Source: CALDUY01 sp046350255 (lineage in GTDB: Bacteria; Planctomycetota; Planctomycetia; Gemmatales; Gemmataceae). From it: a DNA stretch of 64,000 bases. The DNA is taken from positions 1-64,000 of the forward strand of contig JAXMAV010000014.1 of assembly GCA_046350255.1 (NCBI GenBank), given 5' to 3'. The position numbers and the translations under genes were made by a program. Below the pieces are notes generated by a model. That model was given only the letters and a program-made list of their open reading frames with translations. It was not told the origin of the DNA and did not search any database. Positions 42,917-51,941 of this stretch are shown here, one piece after another (the first letter of the stretch is position 1; every line of letters begins with the position of its first letter).

Positions 42917-44842
42917 TCAGAGGCCGAGCGGCAGGGGGCGGTGGAGGAGGCCGCGCACCTTGTCGCGCAGGGCGGCCAGGTTGAACGGTTTGGCCAGGAA
43001 ATCGCAGAGGGCTGGATCGAGGGGGGGCAGCTCGTCGTCGCTGTACCCGGAGATGAACAGCACGCGCATCCTGGGTCGGGCGGCCGCCAGGCGCATGGCC
43101 AGTTCCTGGCCGGACAGGCGCGGCAGGCGCAGATCGGTGATGAGCAGATCAATGGTTCCGGCGTGGCTTTCGGCCAGCTGGGCGGCGGTAAGGCCGTCGC
43201 TGGCTTCCAGCACGGTGTAGCTGTTCTGCTCGAGGACGGTGCGAGCGATCTGGCGGATGGTGTCCTCGTCCTCGACGAGCAGGACCATCTGGCCCGTCTG
43301 GATCAGTTGCGAGGGCCTGATGGAGGGCGGGGCGCCGGGCCCCTCGACCAGGGGTAGGAAGACGCGGAAGGAGGTGCCCTGCCCCGGCGCGCTGGACACG
43401 TCGATGAACCCCTCGCTCTGGCGAATGATGCCGTGCGCGGTGGCCAACCCCAGGCCGGTTCCCTTGCCGGGCCCCTTGGTGGTGAAGAACGGTTCAAAGA
43501 GATGCTCGAGGACGCTCGGCGGGATGCCGGGGCCATTGTCACTGATGGTCAGCAGCACGAAGCGACCGGGCGGAATTTCGGGGTGCCGCTGGGCTTCCTC
43601 GACGCTGCGGGTGACGATGGCAGTGGTGATGACCAGGCGTCCCCCCGGCTGGCCGGCCAGAGCATCGCGCGCGTTGGCGGCCAGCTGCATGATCACCTGG
43701 CCCAGCTGGGAGGGATCGGCCCGGACCAGCCCCGGATCCTCGGTCAACTGGGTGAGCAGCTGGATCTGGTCGCCCAGATGCTGCTGGATGGCGGGGACGA
43801 GGGTGGCGATGTGGCTGCTGAGGTGGAGCAGGACCGGTTTGAGAATCTGCTTGCGGCTGAAGGCCATGATCTGCTCGGTTAACAGGGCTGCCCGGCGCGC
43901 CGCGGCGTGGATGTGCTTGGCATAGCTGTGCTGGTCGGTCAGGGGGAGGTCGTTGCGCAGCAGCAGCTCGCTGAAGCCGATGATGATGGTGAGGATGTTG
44001 TTGAAGTTATGCGCGATGCCGCCTGCGAGTCGGCCCAGCGCCTCCAGCTTCTGGATCTGGCGCAGCTCGGCCTCGAGACGTCGGCGCTCGGAAATGTCGC
44101 GGAATACCAGGACGGCGCCAACGATGGCCTGGTTGGCATCGCGGACCGGGGCGGCGCTGGCCTCGATAGGGTACTCCTTGCCCTGGCGCGAGAGGAGCAG
44201 GGTGTTGGCGGCGACGGGGACGCGGCCGCCTCGCTGCAGGGCCGCGATGGCGGGGTTGACGCGAGGTTGACGGGTTTTCTCGTCCAGCAGGCAGAAGATC
44301 TCGTGCAGGTCGCGCTCGAAGGCCTCGGCCTGGGTCCAACCGAGCACCTGCTCGGCCACGGGGTTGAGCAGCCGAACCCGGGCGGCCTGGTCGGTGGCCA
44401 GCACGCCTTCGCCGATGCTATCCAGGGTGGCGGCGAGCCACTCCTCGCTCTCGCGCACGCGCTGTTCGGTGCGATGGCGTTCCAGGCCGATCTCGATGGA
44501 GGTGTGGAGATCTTTTTCTTCAAACGGTTTGACGATGTAGCCGAACGGCTTGGTGGCGCGGGCGCGCCGCAGGGTGGACTCGTCGCTGTGGGCGGTGAGG
44601 AACACCACCGGGAGGTTGTAGCGCTGGCGGATCAGGTCGGCGGCGGTGATGCCGTCCATCGCCGAGCCCAGCTGGATGTCCATGAGGACGAGATCGGGCC
44701 GCGTCTGTTCGGCCAGTTGCAAGGCCTGCTCGCCAGTGCTGGCCAGGCCGGTCACGTCGTACTCCAGCAGGCGGAGTTGCCGTTCGATGCCCTGAGCGAT
44801 GATCAGCTCGTCCTCGACAATCAGGATACGTGCGGCTGTCAT
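42917..44842 (-). CDS. Hybrid histidine kinase, REC-PAS-HisKA-HATPase-REC
   Basis: A soluble 641-aa kinase. The N-terminal receiver has LVLMDIQLG and a FGYIVKPFEE segment typical of receivers paired with HisKA_2 kinases. A PAS domain (about 140-255) follows, then HisKA with His278 in GGIAHNFNNIL, an ATP lid FFTTKGPGKGTGLGLA, and a C-terminal receiver with LLITDLRLP and LAKPFN. It lies 18 bases behind the HisKA_2 kinase gene on the same strand, which is its probable phosphodonor. Its stop faces that of the giant kinase at a distance of 24 bases. The layout is close to that of the kinase at 31033, suggesting duplication within the island. Confidence 0.92.
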   Translation of the reverse strand: MTAARILIVEDELIIAQGIERQLRLLEYDVTGLASTGEQALQLAEQTRPDLVLMDIQLGSAMDGITAADLIRQRYNLPVVFLTAHSDESTLRRARATKPFGYIVKPFEEKDLHTSIEIGLERHRTEQRVRESEEWLAATLDSIGEGVLATDQAARVRLLNPVAEQVLGWTQAEAFERDLHEIFCLLDEKTRQPRVNPAIAALQRGGRVPVAANTLLLSRQGKEYPIEASAAPVRDANQAIVGAVLVFRDISERRRLEAELRQIQKLEALGRLAGGIAHNFNNILTIIIGFSELLLRNDLPLTDQHSYAKHIHAAARRAALLTEQIMAFSRKQILKPVLLHLSSHIATLVPAIQQHLGDQIQLLTQLTEDPGLVRADPSQLGQVIMQLAANARDALAGQPGGRLVITTAIVTRSVEEAQRHPEIPPGRFVLLTISDNGPGIPPSVLEHLFEPFFTTKGPGKGTGLGLATAHGIIRQSEGFIDVSSAPGQGTSFRVFLPLVEGPGAPPSIRPSQLIQTGQMVLLVEDEDTIRQIARTVLEQNSYTVLEASDGLTAAQLAESHAGTIDLLITDLRLPRLSGQELAMRLAAARPRMRVLFISGYSDDELPPLDPALCDFLAKPFNLAALRDKVRGLLHRPLPLGL

Positions 44843-44860
44843 GGCGAAGGTTCCTGTGAA

Positions 44861-47800
44861 TCAAACTCGGTGGGGAAACCGCACGATGAAACGCGAGCCG
44901 GCGCGACTATCCAGGTCGATGGTGCCGTGCAGCTGGGCGACCAGGGTTTGGACGAGCTGCAACCCGAAGGTGGTGGTGGCACGGAAGTCGAGGTGGGCTG
45001 GAAAGCCCACCCCATTGTCCGCCACCGTTAGTTCGGAGCCATTGCCCTGGTTGGATAGAAACACCTCGATCTTCCCTGTTGTGCGGCCGACGAAGGCATG
45101 TTTGAAGCAGTTGGACACCAGTTCGTTGAGCAGCAGGCCGCACGGGATGGCCTGGTCGAGTGGCAGCGAGGTGCCGTCCAGGGTCATCTGTAAAGCGATC
45201 TCGACACCAGGCCTTTGGTAGGTTCGCTTCAGGTCCCGCATTAACTGTTCGACGTACTCGGCGAAGTGGATCCGAGCCAGGTCCTTCGAGCGGTACATGC
45301 GTTCGTGCATCAGGGCCATCGCCTTGACGCGGTCGCGGCTCTCGCGGAACATCTCCAGCGCCGGGGGGTCCTGCGTGTGGTCGGACTGGAGATCGAGGAG
45401 GGTGGAAATAATCTGCAGGTTGTTCTTCACACGATGATGGACCTCGCGCAGCAGCACCTCCTTCTCGTGCAAGGAGGTGCGGAGTTTTTCCTCGGCCAGG
45501 TGACGTGCGGTGATGTTCAGAATGAAGAGGATGATGCCGCCAATGGCTCCCTCAGCATCGTACCACGGCCGACACTCCCATTGCATCCACTCCTTCGAGC
45601 CGTCCTCGAAGACATACTCTTCCTCGTCGCATCGTTCCACGGACCCGGCCAGGGATCGCTGATGGTTTACCCGGAAGCGCTCGGGCAAGCCAGGGAAGAC
45701 TTCGTAGTGACACCGGCCGATCAGATCCTGCCCTTCAAGATTGAACTCGACCAACCAGCGATCGCTCAGGTGGAGATAACGCATCTCCCGATCGAACATG
45801 GCCACGGCACCGGGCATGGATTTGATGAACTGGCGCAGCACCGCCTGCTGGTTGGCCAGGGCACGCTCGGCGGCCTTGCGATCGGTGATGTCGATGACAT
45901 GGGAAATGAAGTACTGTGGGTGCCCCTCGGGGTCCCGGTAGATGCTGGTCGTGAGTTGCACCAACCGGATGGCCCCGGTCTTGTGGATGCAGCGGGTCTC
46001 GATTACCTCCAGGGCCGTCTCGCCGGTCAGCAACCGCTGGCTGCCCGCCAGCGCCAGGTGCAGGTCGTCGGGGTGCAGGTGCGTCTGGTACACGCTGGTG
46101 AGTAGCTCGCTCTCGGTGTATCCGATGATGTCGCACAGGGGGCGATTCACCTGCAAGTATCGGCCGTCGGGTGCCACCAGGGACATGCCGATGGGAGCCA
46201 GCTCGAAGGCGCTGCGGAAGCGGGCCTCGCTTTCCCGCAGGGCCGCCTCGGTTCGCTTGCGGGGGGTGATGTCGGTAGCCAGGACGAGGTAGTGGCTGGG
46301 TTTTCCCTGACGGTCGACCAGGAGCGAGATGATCTTGTGGACCCACACCGCCGACCCGTTGCGATGGAGGTAGCGGTTCTCCACCTCGACGTGCGATGCT
46401 TCTCCGGTGGTCAGGAGTTGGATGCGGTTCAGATTATCGGCCAGATCGTCCGGGTGAATCAGGTTGGAAAAATGAATCCGTTGGAGTTCCTCCTGGGAGT
46501 AGCCCAGGATCTGACAGTAAGCCAAGTTGCACAGCACCATGTTGCCTTCAATGCTGGTGATGGTGATGCCGATGGGGGCGCGCTCGAAGATGCCGCGGAA
46601 GCGTTGCTCGGATTCGCGGAGTTCGGCGGTGCGTTCGGTAACGCGTTCTTCGAGTTGTTGATTCAGTTGTTGAAGGGCTTGCTCGGCAGTCCGGCGGGCG
46701 GTGATATCCACCACCGAGGCCAGCACGCACTGTCCCTCTTCCATCTCCACCGGGCGCAGACCCACCTCCACGGGGAATTCGCTGCCGTCCTTGCGGATAC
46801 CCCACAGATGACGCTCGCCAGAGAGCACGGTTGGTTTAGGCTGGGAGAGGTATACCTGGCGGAGGCTGATGTGGTTGTCTCGATAACGCGGCGGCAGGAG
46901 AAGCTCGATGGGGTGGCCTAATAGTTCCTCTTTGCTGTAGCCGAACATCTCCTCGGTGGGGGCGTTAATCAACAGGATGGTACCATCGCGTGCCACCAGA
47001 ATGAGACCCGAGAGGGTCGCCTCGACCACCGTGCGAAACCGCTTCTCGCTACCTCGCAATAACGCTTCTGCCTTAACTCGCTCGGTGATGTCGATCACCG
47101 TGGCCACGATGCCAGCCACCTGACCCGTTTCGTCGAAGCGGGGGCTGTAGATGCAGTGCATGTGGCGCGGACCCAGCCGGGGGTGGGCAACATCCACCTC
47201 GTAATCGACCGGGCGACCCGTGTAGACCTCGTTTACCCGGTTGAGAGGCAGTTCATACGTTTCTCGGTCGAGCAGGTCCTCGATGCGTTTGCCGATCACC
47301 TCCTCCGGAGCGAGGCCGAACCACTCCGCGTAGCCTCGGTTGACGAAGAGGTAGCGGTGGTCGCGATCGCAGTGGGCCAGCAGCACTGGGGCGTTCTCGG
47401 TGACCAGTTGCAGTTCTTCCTGCTGGGCCCGCAGGCGCTGTTCGATGGCCTTGCGTTCGATAATCTCCTGTTCGAGCTGACGGCGCTGCTGGTCGGCCAC
47501 ATTCCGGGCGGTTTCGGCCTGCTGCTTGTGCCGGAGCATCCATTCGCACAGGGTGCTGATACAGATACCCGCCACCAGGAATGTCACCATCGCCACCTGG
47601 TCAGCGATCTCGAGAATGGTGAAGGTGTAGCGGGGTTCGACGAAGAAATAGACGATCACCGCCATGCACTGGACGGTGGTGATCAGGCCAGGGAGCCAGC
47701 CACCCAGGCAGGCAGCCGCCATGATGGGCAGCGTGAACAACAGGCGGGGCGATTCGTCTCCCAGGAGAGGATCGAGCACCAAACGCAACAGAGTGATCAG

Positions 47801-47869
47801 GAGCGTTGCCAGGAGGCCAACCAGGCAACCGCGCCAACATGGGGATCCGAGCATGATCCACCTCGGCAA
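44861..47869 (-). CDS. Membrane sensor kinase: DUF4118-like helices, five PAS, HisKA_2
   Basis: A 1002-aa kinase. The first ~115 residues hold about four membrane helices with LGGWLPGLITT and YFFVEPRYTFTI, matching the KdpD-type DUF4118 sensor region. Five PAS/PAC modules follow (ending IDITERVK, VDITARRT, TDITPRKR, IDITDRKA and LNITARHL), with a coiled coil after the second. The kinase core is of the HisKA_2 type: LREVHHRVKNNLQIISTLL, then LLLNELVSNCFKHAF and DNGVGFP. Such kinases commonly pair with receivers whose genes adjoin them, here the gene 18 bases downstream. Start at 47869 fits the first helix. Confidence 0.92.
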   Translation of the reverse strand: MPRWIMLGSPCWRGCLVGLLATLLITLLRLVLDPLLGDESPRLLFTLPIMAAACLGGWLPGLITTVQCMAVIVYFFVEPRYTFTILEIADQVAMVTFLVAGICISTLCEWMLRHKQQAETARNVADQQRRQLEQEIIERKAIEQRLRAQQEELQLVTENAPVLLAHCDRDHRYLFVNRGYAEWFGLAPEEVIGKRIEDLLDRETYELPLNRVNEVYTGRPVDYEVDVAHPRLGPRHMHCIYSPRFDETGQVAGIVATVIDITERVKAEALLRGSEKRFRTVVEATLSGLILVARDGTILLINAPTEEMFGYSKEELLGHPIELLLPPRYRDNHISLRQVYLSQPKPTVLSGERHLWGIRKDGSEFPVEVGLRPVEMEEGQCVLASVVDITARRTAEQALQQLNQQLEERVTERTAELRESEQRFRGIFERAPIGITITSIEGNMVLCNLAYCQILGYSQEELQRIHFSNLIHPDDLADNLNRIQLLTTGEASHVEVENRYLHRNGSAVWVHKIISLLVDRQGKPSHYLVLATDITPRKRTEAALRESEARFRSAFELAPIGMSLVAPDGRYLQVNRPLCDIIGYTESELLTSVYQTHLHPDDLHLALAGSQRLLTGETALEVIETRCIHKTGAIRLVQLTTSIYRDPEGHPQYFISHVIDITDRKAAERALANQQAVLRQFIKSMPGAVAMFDREMRYLHLSDRWLVEFNLEGQDLIGRCHYEVFPGLPERFRVNHQRSLAGSVERCDEEEYVFEDGSKEWMQWECRPWYDAEGAIGGIILFILNITARHLAEEKLRTSLHEKEVLLREVHHRVKNNLQIISTLLDLQSDHTQDPPALEMFRESRDRVKAMALMHERMYRSKDLARIHFAEYVEQLMRDLKRTYQRPGVEIALQMTLDGTSLPLDQAIPCGLLLNELVSNCFKHAFVGRTTGKIEVFLSNQGNGSELTVADNGVGFPAHLDFRATTTFGLQLVQTLVAQLHGTIDLDSRAGSRFIVRFPHRV

Positions 47870-48079
47870 TGGCGGAAGGCCCTTCGGTTCCAGAGGTGGG
47901 GCGAACGAGCGAATAAATGATCCCTGGGCAGGGTGGAGGCAGGGAAAGAGACATTAGAATCGAACGGCTTCCTACCGCAAGTATAGGACAGGCCACCCGA
48001 GGAACAAGCCAAACACCAGTGAGAAGCGGCGGGTGTGGGGGAAACCCTTATCCTGATGGGGCAAGGAGTTAGAACGCGA

Positions 48080-48110
48080 GACGCCCGCGAGAGTGGAGCT
48101 CGCGGGCGTC
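48080..48110 (-). terminator. Hairpin after the PqaA-like gene
   Basis: GACGCCCGCGAG, a seven-base loop and CTCGCGGGCGTC form a perfect 12-bp stem 24 bases after the minus-strand stop at 48134. There is no T-tract, so it is terminator-like by position and stem strength only. The rest of the gap up to 47869 holds nothing recognisable. Confidence 0.55.
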
Positions 48111-48133
48111 GCAGCGGCCGATGCGGCAGGGGG

Positions 48134-49456
48134 TTACTTCTTCTCGGGCGTTCCGACAATGCGCATCTGCGTGGAGAGGTAGCAGCGCTGGCCGTCGAGG
48201 TCGTACTCGCACTCGACGAAGAAGACGCGGCAGCCGGTCTCGGGGGGAGCGACCTCGGCGGTGATGGCCTTACCGGGGTCCTTGATGTCCTGGGCCTTCC
48301 AGGTGGACTTGCGGAAGTCGCGCGTGGAGGCGTCGGCCGACCACAAGCGGACCGCCTTGGGCACCTGGTCGCTCTTGACGTTGAGCAGGAACTTGGTGCC
48401 GTTCTTCTCGTGCTTCCATTCGACCTTCGGCAGCGCCTTGTCGTGGATGTAGGCGCGGGCGAACGAGGCGATGGCTCCGACGGCCCGGTTCATGTTCGCG
48501 TTGCCGTTCTCGTCCTTCTGCTGCAGATTGTGGCCGGCGTTGGGCACGTAGCAGACCCACTTGTCGCCCACGAGGTCGTCCCAGTAGAGGTTCAGCGCGT
48601 CCTGCGTCCAGTAGGGGTCGTTGGCGCCGTTGAGAATGAGCTTGGGCATGGTGATGCGGTCGCGATAGATCCACGGATCGACCATCTGCCAAAGCTTCTG
48701 CGCATCGGGCGTCTTGGGCGGCGGAGCCAGCTTGCGCCGGGTGTAATCGACGATCTGCTCGCTGTAGGTGCCGTAGCTCTCCACCTGGTAGGGCATCTGC
48801 TTCATGAAGTTCAGCGTGTCGATGACCATGGGGATGATGGCCTTGACGCGGGAGTCGGCAGCGCCCGTCAGCCAGGTGGTCCAGCCGCGCTTGGAGGCGC
48901 CAGCGACGACGAAGCTCTTGACTTCCTTCTTCCATTCGTCCTTGGCGAACGCCTGCAGGGCGTCCATGGCGCGGACCAGGCTCTTGACCATGGGGAACAA
49001 CAGGGGCCAGTCGGCGTCCTTGGTGGACAGGTAGCGGACGAACGTCTCGGCGATGAGGGCGTCTTCCTTCAGGCCGTCGAAGAGCGGCTGATTGGGGATG
49101 CCGTAGAGAAAGGCCACGGGCGCCTGCATCCGGGTGGCCAGGTTGTTGGCCAGGAGCAGGCTACCGGTGCTGGCCTTGCCTCCCTGGTTCCACAGGAACA
49201 TGGTGGCGGTCGGCTCGACCTTGGCGGGGAGCAGGACCACCAGGTCGTGCTTCCAGACGATCGATTGCCACTTCTGGGAGGTCAGCTCGATCTCGTACAC
49301 GCGGGTACCGGCAATCTCCCGCTTGGCCTTGAGGGTCCACTTGAAGGCATCATCGGGCTTCTTGACGTAGTCGAGAACGCTGGCCTGCGTCGAACCGGCC
49401 AGCAGTCCCAGGGTCAGGAGAGCGGCCAGGCGAGCAGGAGAGGAAAACAGGTGCAT
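48134..49456 (-). CDS. PhoPQ-activated protein PqaA-like secreted alpha/beta hydrolase fold protein
   Basis: A 440-aa exported protein with a signal peptide (MHLFSSPARLAALLTLGLLA, cleavage after STQA). The start at 49456 has GGAG nine bases upstream. The body matches the PhoPQ-activated pathogenicity-related (PqaA) family: WKHDLVVLLP, GGASK-type VVAGASKRGWTTWL with the Ser of a nucleophile elbow, DTLNFMKQMPYQVESYG, KLILNGANDPYWT and a PNAGHNL His. Fold and triad are those of alpha/beta hydrolases (Ser, Asp in NGANDPYW, His). The enzymatic activity of this family is not established. It stands alone between two hairpins. Confidence 0.88.
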   Translation of the reverse strand: MHLFSSPARLAALLTLGLLAGSTQASVLDYVKKPDDAFKWTLKAKREIAGTRVYEIELTSQKWQSIVWKHDLVVLLPAKVEPTATMFLWNQGGKASTGSLLLANNLATRMQAPVAFLYGIPNQPLFDGLKEDALIAETFVRYLSTKDADWPLLFPMVKSLVRAMDALQAFAKDEWKKEVKSFVVAGASKRGWTTWLTGAADSRVKAIIPMVIDTLNFMKQMPYQVESYGTYSEQIVDYTRRKLAPPPKTPDAQKLWQMVDPWIYRDRITMPKLILNGANDPYWTQDALNLYWDDLVGDKWVCYVPNAGHNLQQKDENGNANMNRAVGAIASFARAYIHDKALPKVEWKHEKNGTKFLLNVKSDQVPKAVRLWSADASTRDFRKSTWKAQDIKDPGKAITAEVAPPETGCRVFFVECEYDLDGQRCYLSTQMRIVGTPEKK

Positions 49457-49544
49457 GCGGGGGTCTCCGAGACGAAGAAGGGTACCCTTCTGAGCATAGC
49501 AAGGGATGGGGGACAATAGAAGTGTCCGAGGTGTAAACGACGAC

Positions 49545-49569
49545 GGCCCTGGAGGTTACATCCAGGGCC
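49545..49569 (-). terminator. Hairpin after the Gln-rich protein gene
   Basis: GGCCCTGGA, a seven-base loop and TCCAGGGCC form a perfect 9-bp stem 21 bases after the minus-strand stop at 49590. No clear T-tract. Confidence 0.55.
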
Positions 49570-49589
49570 GGCCGCGAGAGGGGGTGGGG

Positions 49590-50390
49590 TTACTTGTTCT
49601 TGGCCTTGCCCTTGCCCTTGGCGGTCGTATCCGACGAGCTTTCGCCGACGATCACCAGCATCTTGACCTGAGAGCGCTTCTCGGCGGCGGGGTTCTCGTC
49701 GGGCTCTTTATCCTTGTCGGCTCCGGCGGCCGAGCGGGGGGCGGGGCCGAGCACCACGCGGACCTTCTGGCCGGGTTCGAGCTTGTCGAGGCCCGAGTTA
49801 TAACCGGGCAGCGAGGCATCGGATCCCTTCAGCTCGGCCAGTTCCTTCTTCGAGTACTTCTTCACGTTGCCCTTCTCGTCGAACTGATCGGGCAGGAGCA
49901 TCGTGCGGACCTTGACTTTCTCGCTGGCCTGGAACTCGATCTGCTGCTTCGTCATGCTGACGCGGTAGCCGGGGATGCCACTGCCACCGGAACGGGCCAT
50001 GGACTGCTGCTGGCGAAGCACGGCCTGCTGGAGGCGTTGCATGGCCTGCTGGCGTTGTTGCGGCGTGCGGGCCGTGGCCACGGCGCGCTGCGCCTGGAGG
50101 AGCTGGTTCTGCTGCTGCATGACGTTGTTGCCCCGACCACCGTTGCGGCCGTTGCCGCTGGGAACCAGCTGGGGTGTCTCGGTTTCGATGACGAAGGTGC
50201 GGTCGGACCCAGGCGTGGTCTTGAGCGTGCCCAGGAATTCGCCGCCGCGCAACTTGTCGGAGTCGACGGCGGCCTTGGCCGGCTTGTCGTCGTCGGCCTT
50301 CTTTTTCTTCTGCGCCTGCGCCTGGGGCCCCGCGGTAACAAGGACCATGAATGCCAGAAGCAGAGTCACCCCGAACACGTGCCGATGCAT
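49590..50390 (-). CDS. Secreted Gln-rich protein of unknown function
   Basis: A 266-aa protein I do not recognise. It has a signal peptide (MHRHVFGVTLLLAFMVLV, cleavage near AQAQ), a Lys/Asp-rich stretch, then a beta-rich segment GGEFLGTLKTTPGSDRTFVIET. Residues about 85-130 are strongly enriched in Gln/Arg/Ala (QQQNQLLQAQRAV and similar) and would form a long amphipathic helix or coiled coil. A second beta-rich part follows (VRTMLLPDQFDEKG, GQKVRVVLGPAP) and a Lys-rich tail. It is transcribed toward the PqaA-like gene but separated from it by 133 bases and a hairpin. Coding is supported by the signal peptide and by third-position GC. Confidence 0.65.
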   Translation of the reverse strand: MHRHVFGVTLLLAFMVLVTAGPQAQAQKKKKADDDKPAKAAVDSDKLRGGEFLGTLKTTPGSDRTFVIETETPQLVPSGNGRNGGRGNNVMQQQNQLLQAQRAVATARTPQQRQQAMQRLQQAVLRQQQSMARSGGSGIPGYRVSMTKQQIEFQASEKVKVRTMLLPDQFDEKGNVKKYSKKELAELKGSDASLPGYNSGLDKLEPGQKVRVVLGPAPRSAAGADKDKEPDENPAAEKRSQVKMLVIVGESSSDTTAKGKGKAKNK

Positions 50391-50855
50391 GGATGGGTTC
50401 TCCTGCGAGCGACTTCCCCGATACCTGATTAGACCCCGGTGGCGGCGGAAAGTACCGGCCTGAGGCAGAAAAGCATCCAGGATGTCCTACCTGGCAGTGT
50501 ACGCCATGGTGGGGGCGGAAGCCAGGCGGGCTCGCTCTCGGATTGCTACTGACGCGGCAGAATGGGTGAGCGACGTAAGCGTGGCGCTGGTAGTCGTGGC
50601 GGTACGGACCGGCGTCGAGTGTCGCGGAGATCCGGAGTGCGGAGTCTGGTAAATGGCACCCCGGTGAGGTACAATAGACAGTCACCTGATGGTCGCCCTG
50701 ACTTCTCTGCTGTATTGCCGTGATGGAATGCAGATGAAGGGGGCGAGTTTCCGGGGTTCTCCCTCGGCCGCCTCCTGGTTGCAGGGCCCCTCCTTCACTG
50801 GTGGACAGCATGTTCTCTGCGAGAATGTCTCGTTGAGAGGGTGAATCTGTTTACC
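50391..50855. other. 465-base divergent promoter region
   Basis: No gene is supported. The region serves the Gln-rich protein gene (minus) and the MetE-like gene (plus). A GTACAAT box lies at 50669-50675. I looked for a SAM or cobalamin riboswitch ahead of the MetE-like gene and saw no characteristic core. Confidence 0.4.
50670..50675 (+). promoter_or_regulatory. Candidate -10 box TACAAT upstream of the MetE-like gene
   Basis: GTACAAT lies about 180 bases before the start. The same heptamer precedes two other genes in this window (56885 and 62900). No good -35 element was found. Confidence 0.25.
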
Positions 50856-51941
50856 ATGAACATTCTACCCACCGAACCAATTGGCAGCATTCCCCGGCCG
50901 CCTGCGCTGCTGGAGGCGATCCAGGCGTTGGGGCCTACCAGCCCGGCGCTCGATACGCTCTACGAGACGGCAGTCCGGGAGACCATCGAGCAGCTCCAGG
51001 GGATTGGCTCGCCAGTGGTCACCGACGGTGAGCAGCGGAAGTATCAAAACTTCTGGACTTACTGTGTCCACGGTGCGGAGAACATGCGTCCGGACGGGGT
51101 GAAGATCCCCTTCGCCGATGGGCACGTCCGCCGGATGCCGCAGATGATCGCCGGGCCGTTCCGCTACAGCCGGTATGCTCACCAGTATCTGCAGGTCGCG
51201 CAGCGGTATGCGCGCGTCCCGGTCAAGCAGGCGGTCATCTCTCCGTCTGCACTCAGTCTGCTGTACCCCGCCCATCCGTTGCCCGACTATTCGCGCGAGC
51301 AGTTCATCGAGGACCTGGTCCGCGAGCACGAGAAGGAGGTGCGGCAGTGTCTGCGCCTGGGCGCCCACGTCGTGCAGATCGATTTCACCGAGGGGCGGTT
51401 CGCCGTCAAGCTGGATCCCACGGGCGAGCTGCTGCAGAGCTTCATTGACCTCAACAACCTGGCCCTGGCGCGATTCAGCCCGGCCGAGCGGCAGCGCATC
51501 GGTATCCACACCTGTCCGGGAGGAGACCTGGACTCGACGCACAGTGCCGACGTGGATTATGCCGACCTGCTGCCCAGCCTGTTCCGCCTCAACGTGGGCT
51601 GCTTCTACGTGGCGCTGGCCGGTGAGCCGGACCGTCGGCGAGTGCTGGGGCTCCTCCGCGACCACGTGCGGCCGCATCAACGTGTGTTCATCGGCGTGAC
51701 GTCGCCCATCCAGCCACGGATCGAGACGCCTCAGGAGGTGTGCGACCGGGTGCTGGAGGCGGCCGAGTTCATCCCGTGGACTCAGCTGGGGACGACCGAC
51801 GATTGTGGATTCTCTCCGTTCTGCGATGATACCTCGACCAGCCGGGAGACGGCGTTCGCCAAGATTCGGGCGCGGGTGGAAGGAACACGCCTGGCGTCGG
51901 AAGCCCTGGCCGGTCGGAGCGGGAGAGGAGTGGGCGGATGA
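50856..51941 (+). CDS. MetE C-terminal-like (cobalamin-independent methionine synthase family) methyltransferase
   Basis: A 361-aa single-barrel protein of the MetE catalytic-domain/UROD-like superfamily, lacking the N-terminal half of full-length MetE. It begins ILPTEPIGSIPRPPALLEA and has VVTDGEQRK, both typical. Zinc-ligand positions are kept: His and Cys in GIHTCPGGD, a likely Glu in VALAGEPDR, and Cys in GTTDDCGFSPF. Such short MetE homologues transfer methyl groups to homocysteine or other thiols using varied donors; the donor here is unknown. ATG at 50856 is preferred for the protein start; GTG at 50841 is possible, and neither has an ideal ribosome-site distance. Its stop overlaps the next gene's ATG. 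Confidence 0.85.
   Translation: MNILPTEPIGSIPRPPALLEAIQALGPTSPALDTLYETAVRETIEQLQGIGSPVVTDGEQRKYQNFWTYCVHGAENMRPDGVKIPFADGHVRRMPQMIAGPFRYSRYAHQYLQVAQRYARVPVKQAVISPSALSLLYPAHPLPDYSREQFIEDLVREHEKEVRQCLRLGAHVVQIDFTEGRFAVKLDPTGELLQSFIDLNNLALARFSPAERQRIGIHTCPGGDLDSTHSADVDYADLLPSLFRLNVGCFYVALAGEPDRRRVLGLLRDHVRPHQRVFIGVTSPIQPRIETPQEVCDRVLEAAEFIPWTQLGTTDDCGFSPFCDDTSTSRETAFAKIRARVEGTRLASEALAGRSGRGVGG

Noticed and set aside
50391..50855. Riboswitch (SAM or cobalamin) ahead of the MetE-like gene
   Set aside because: No characteristic conserved core or expected helix arrangement could be found by eye.
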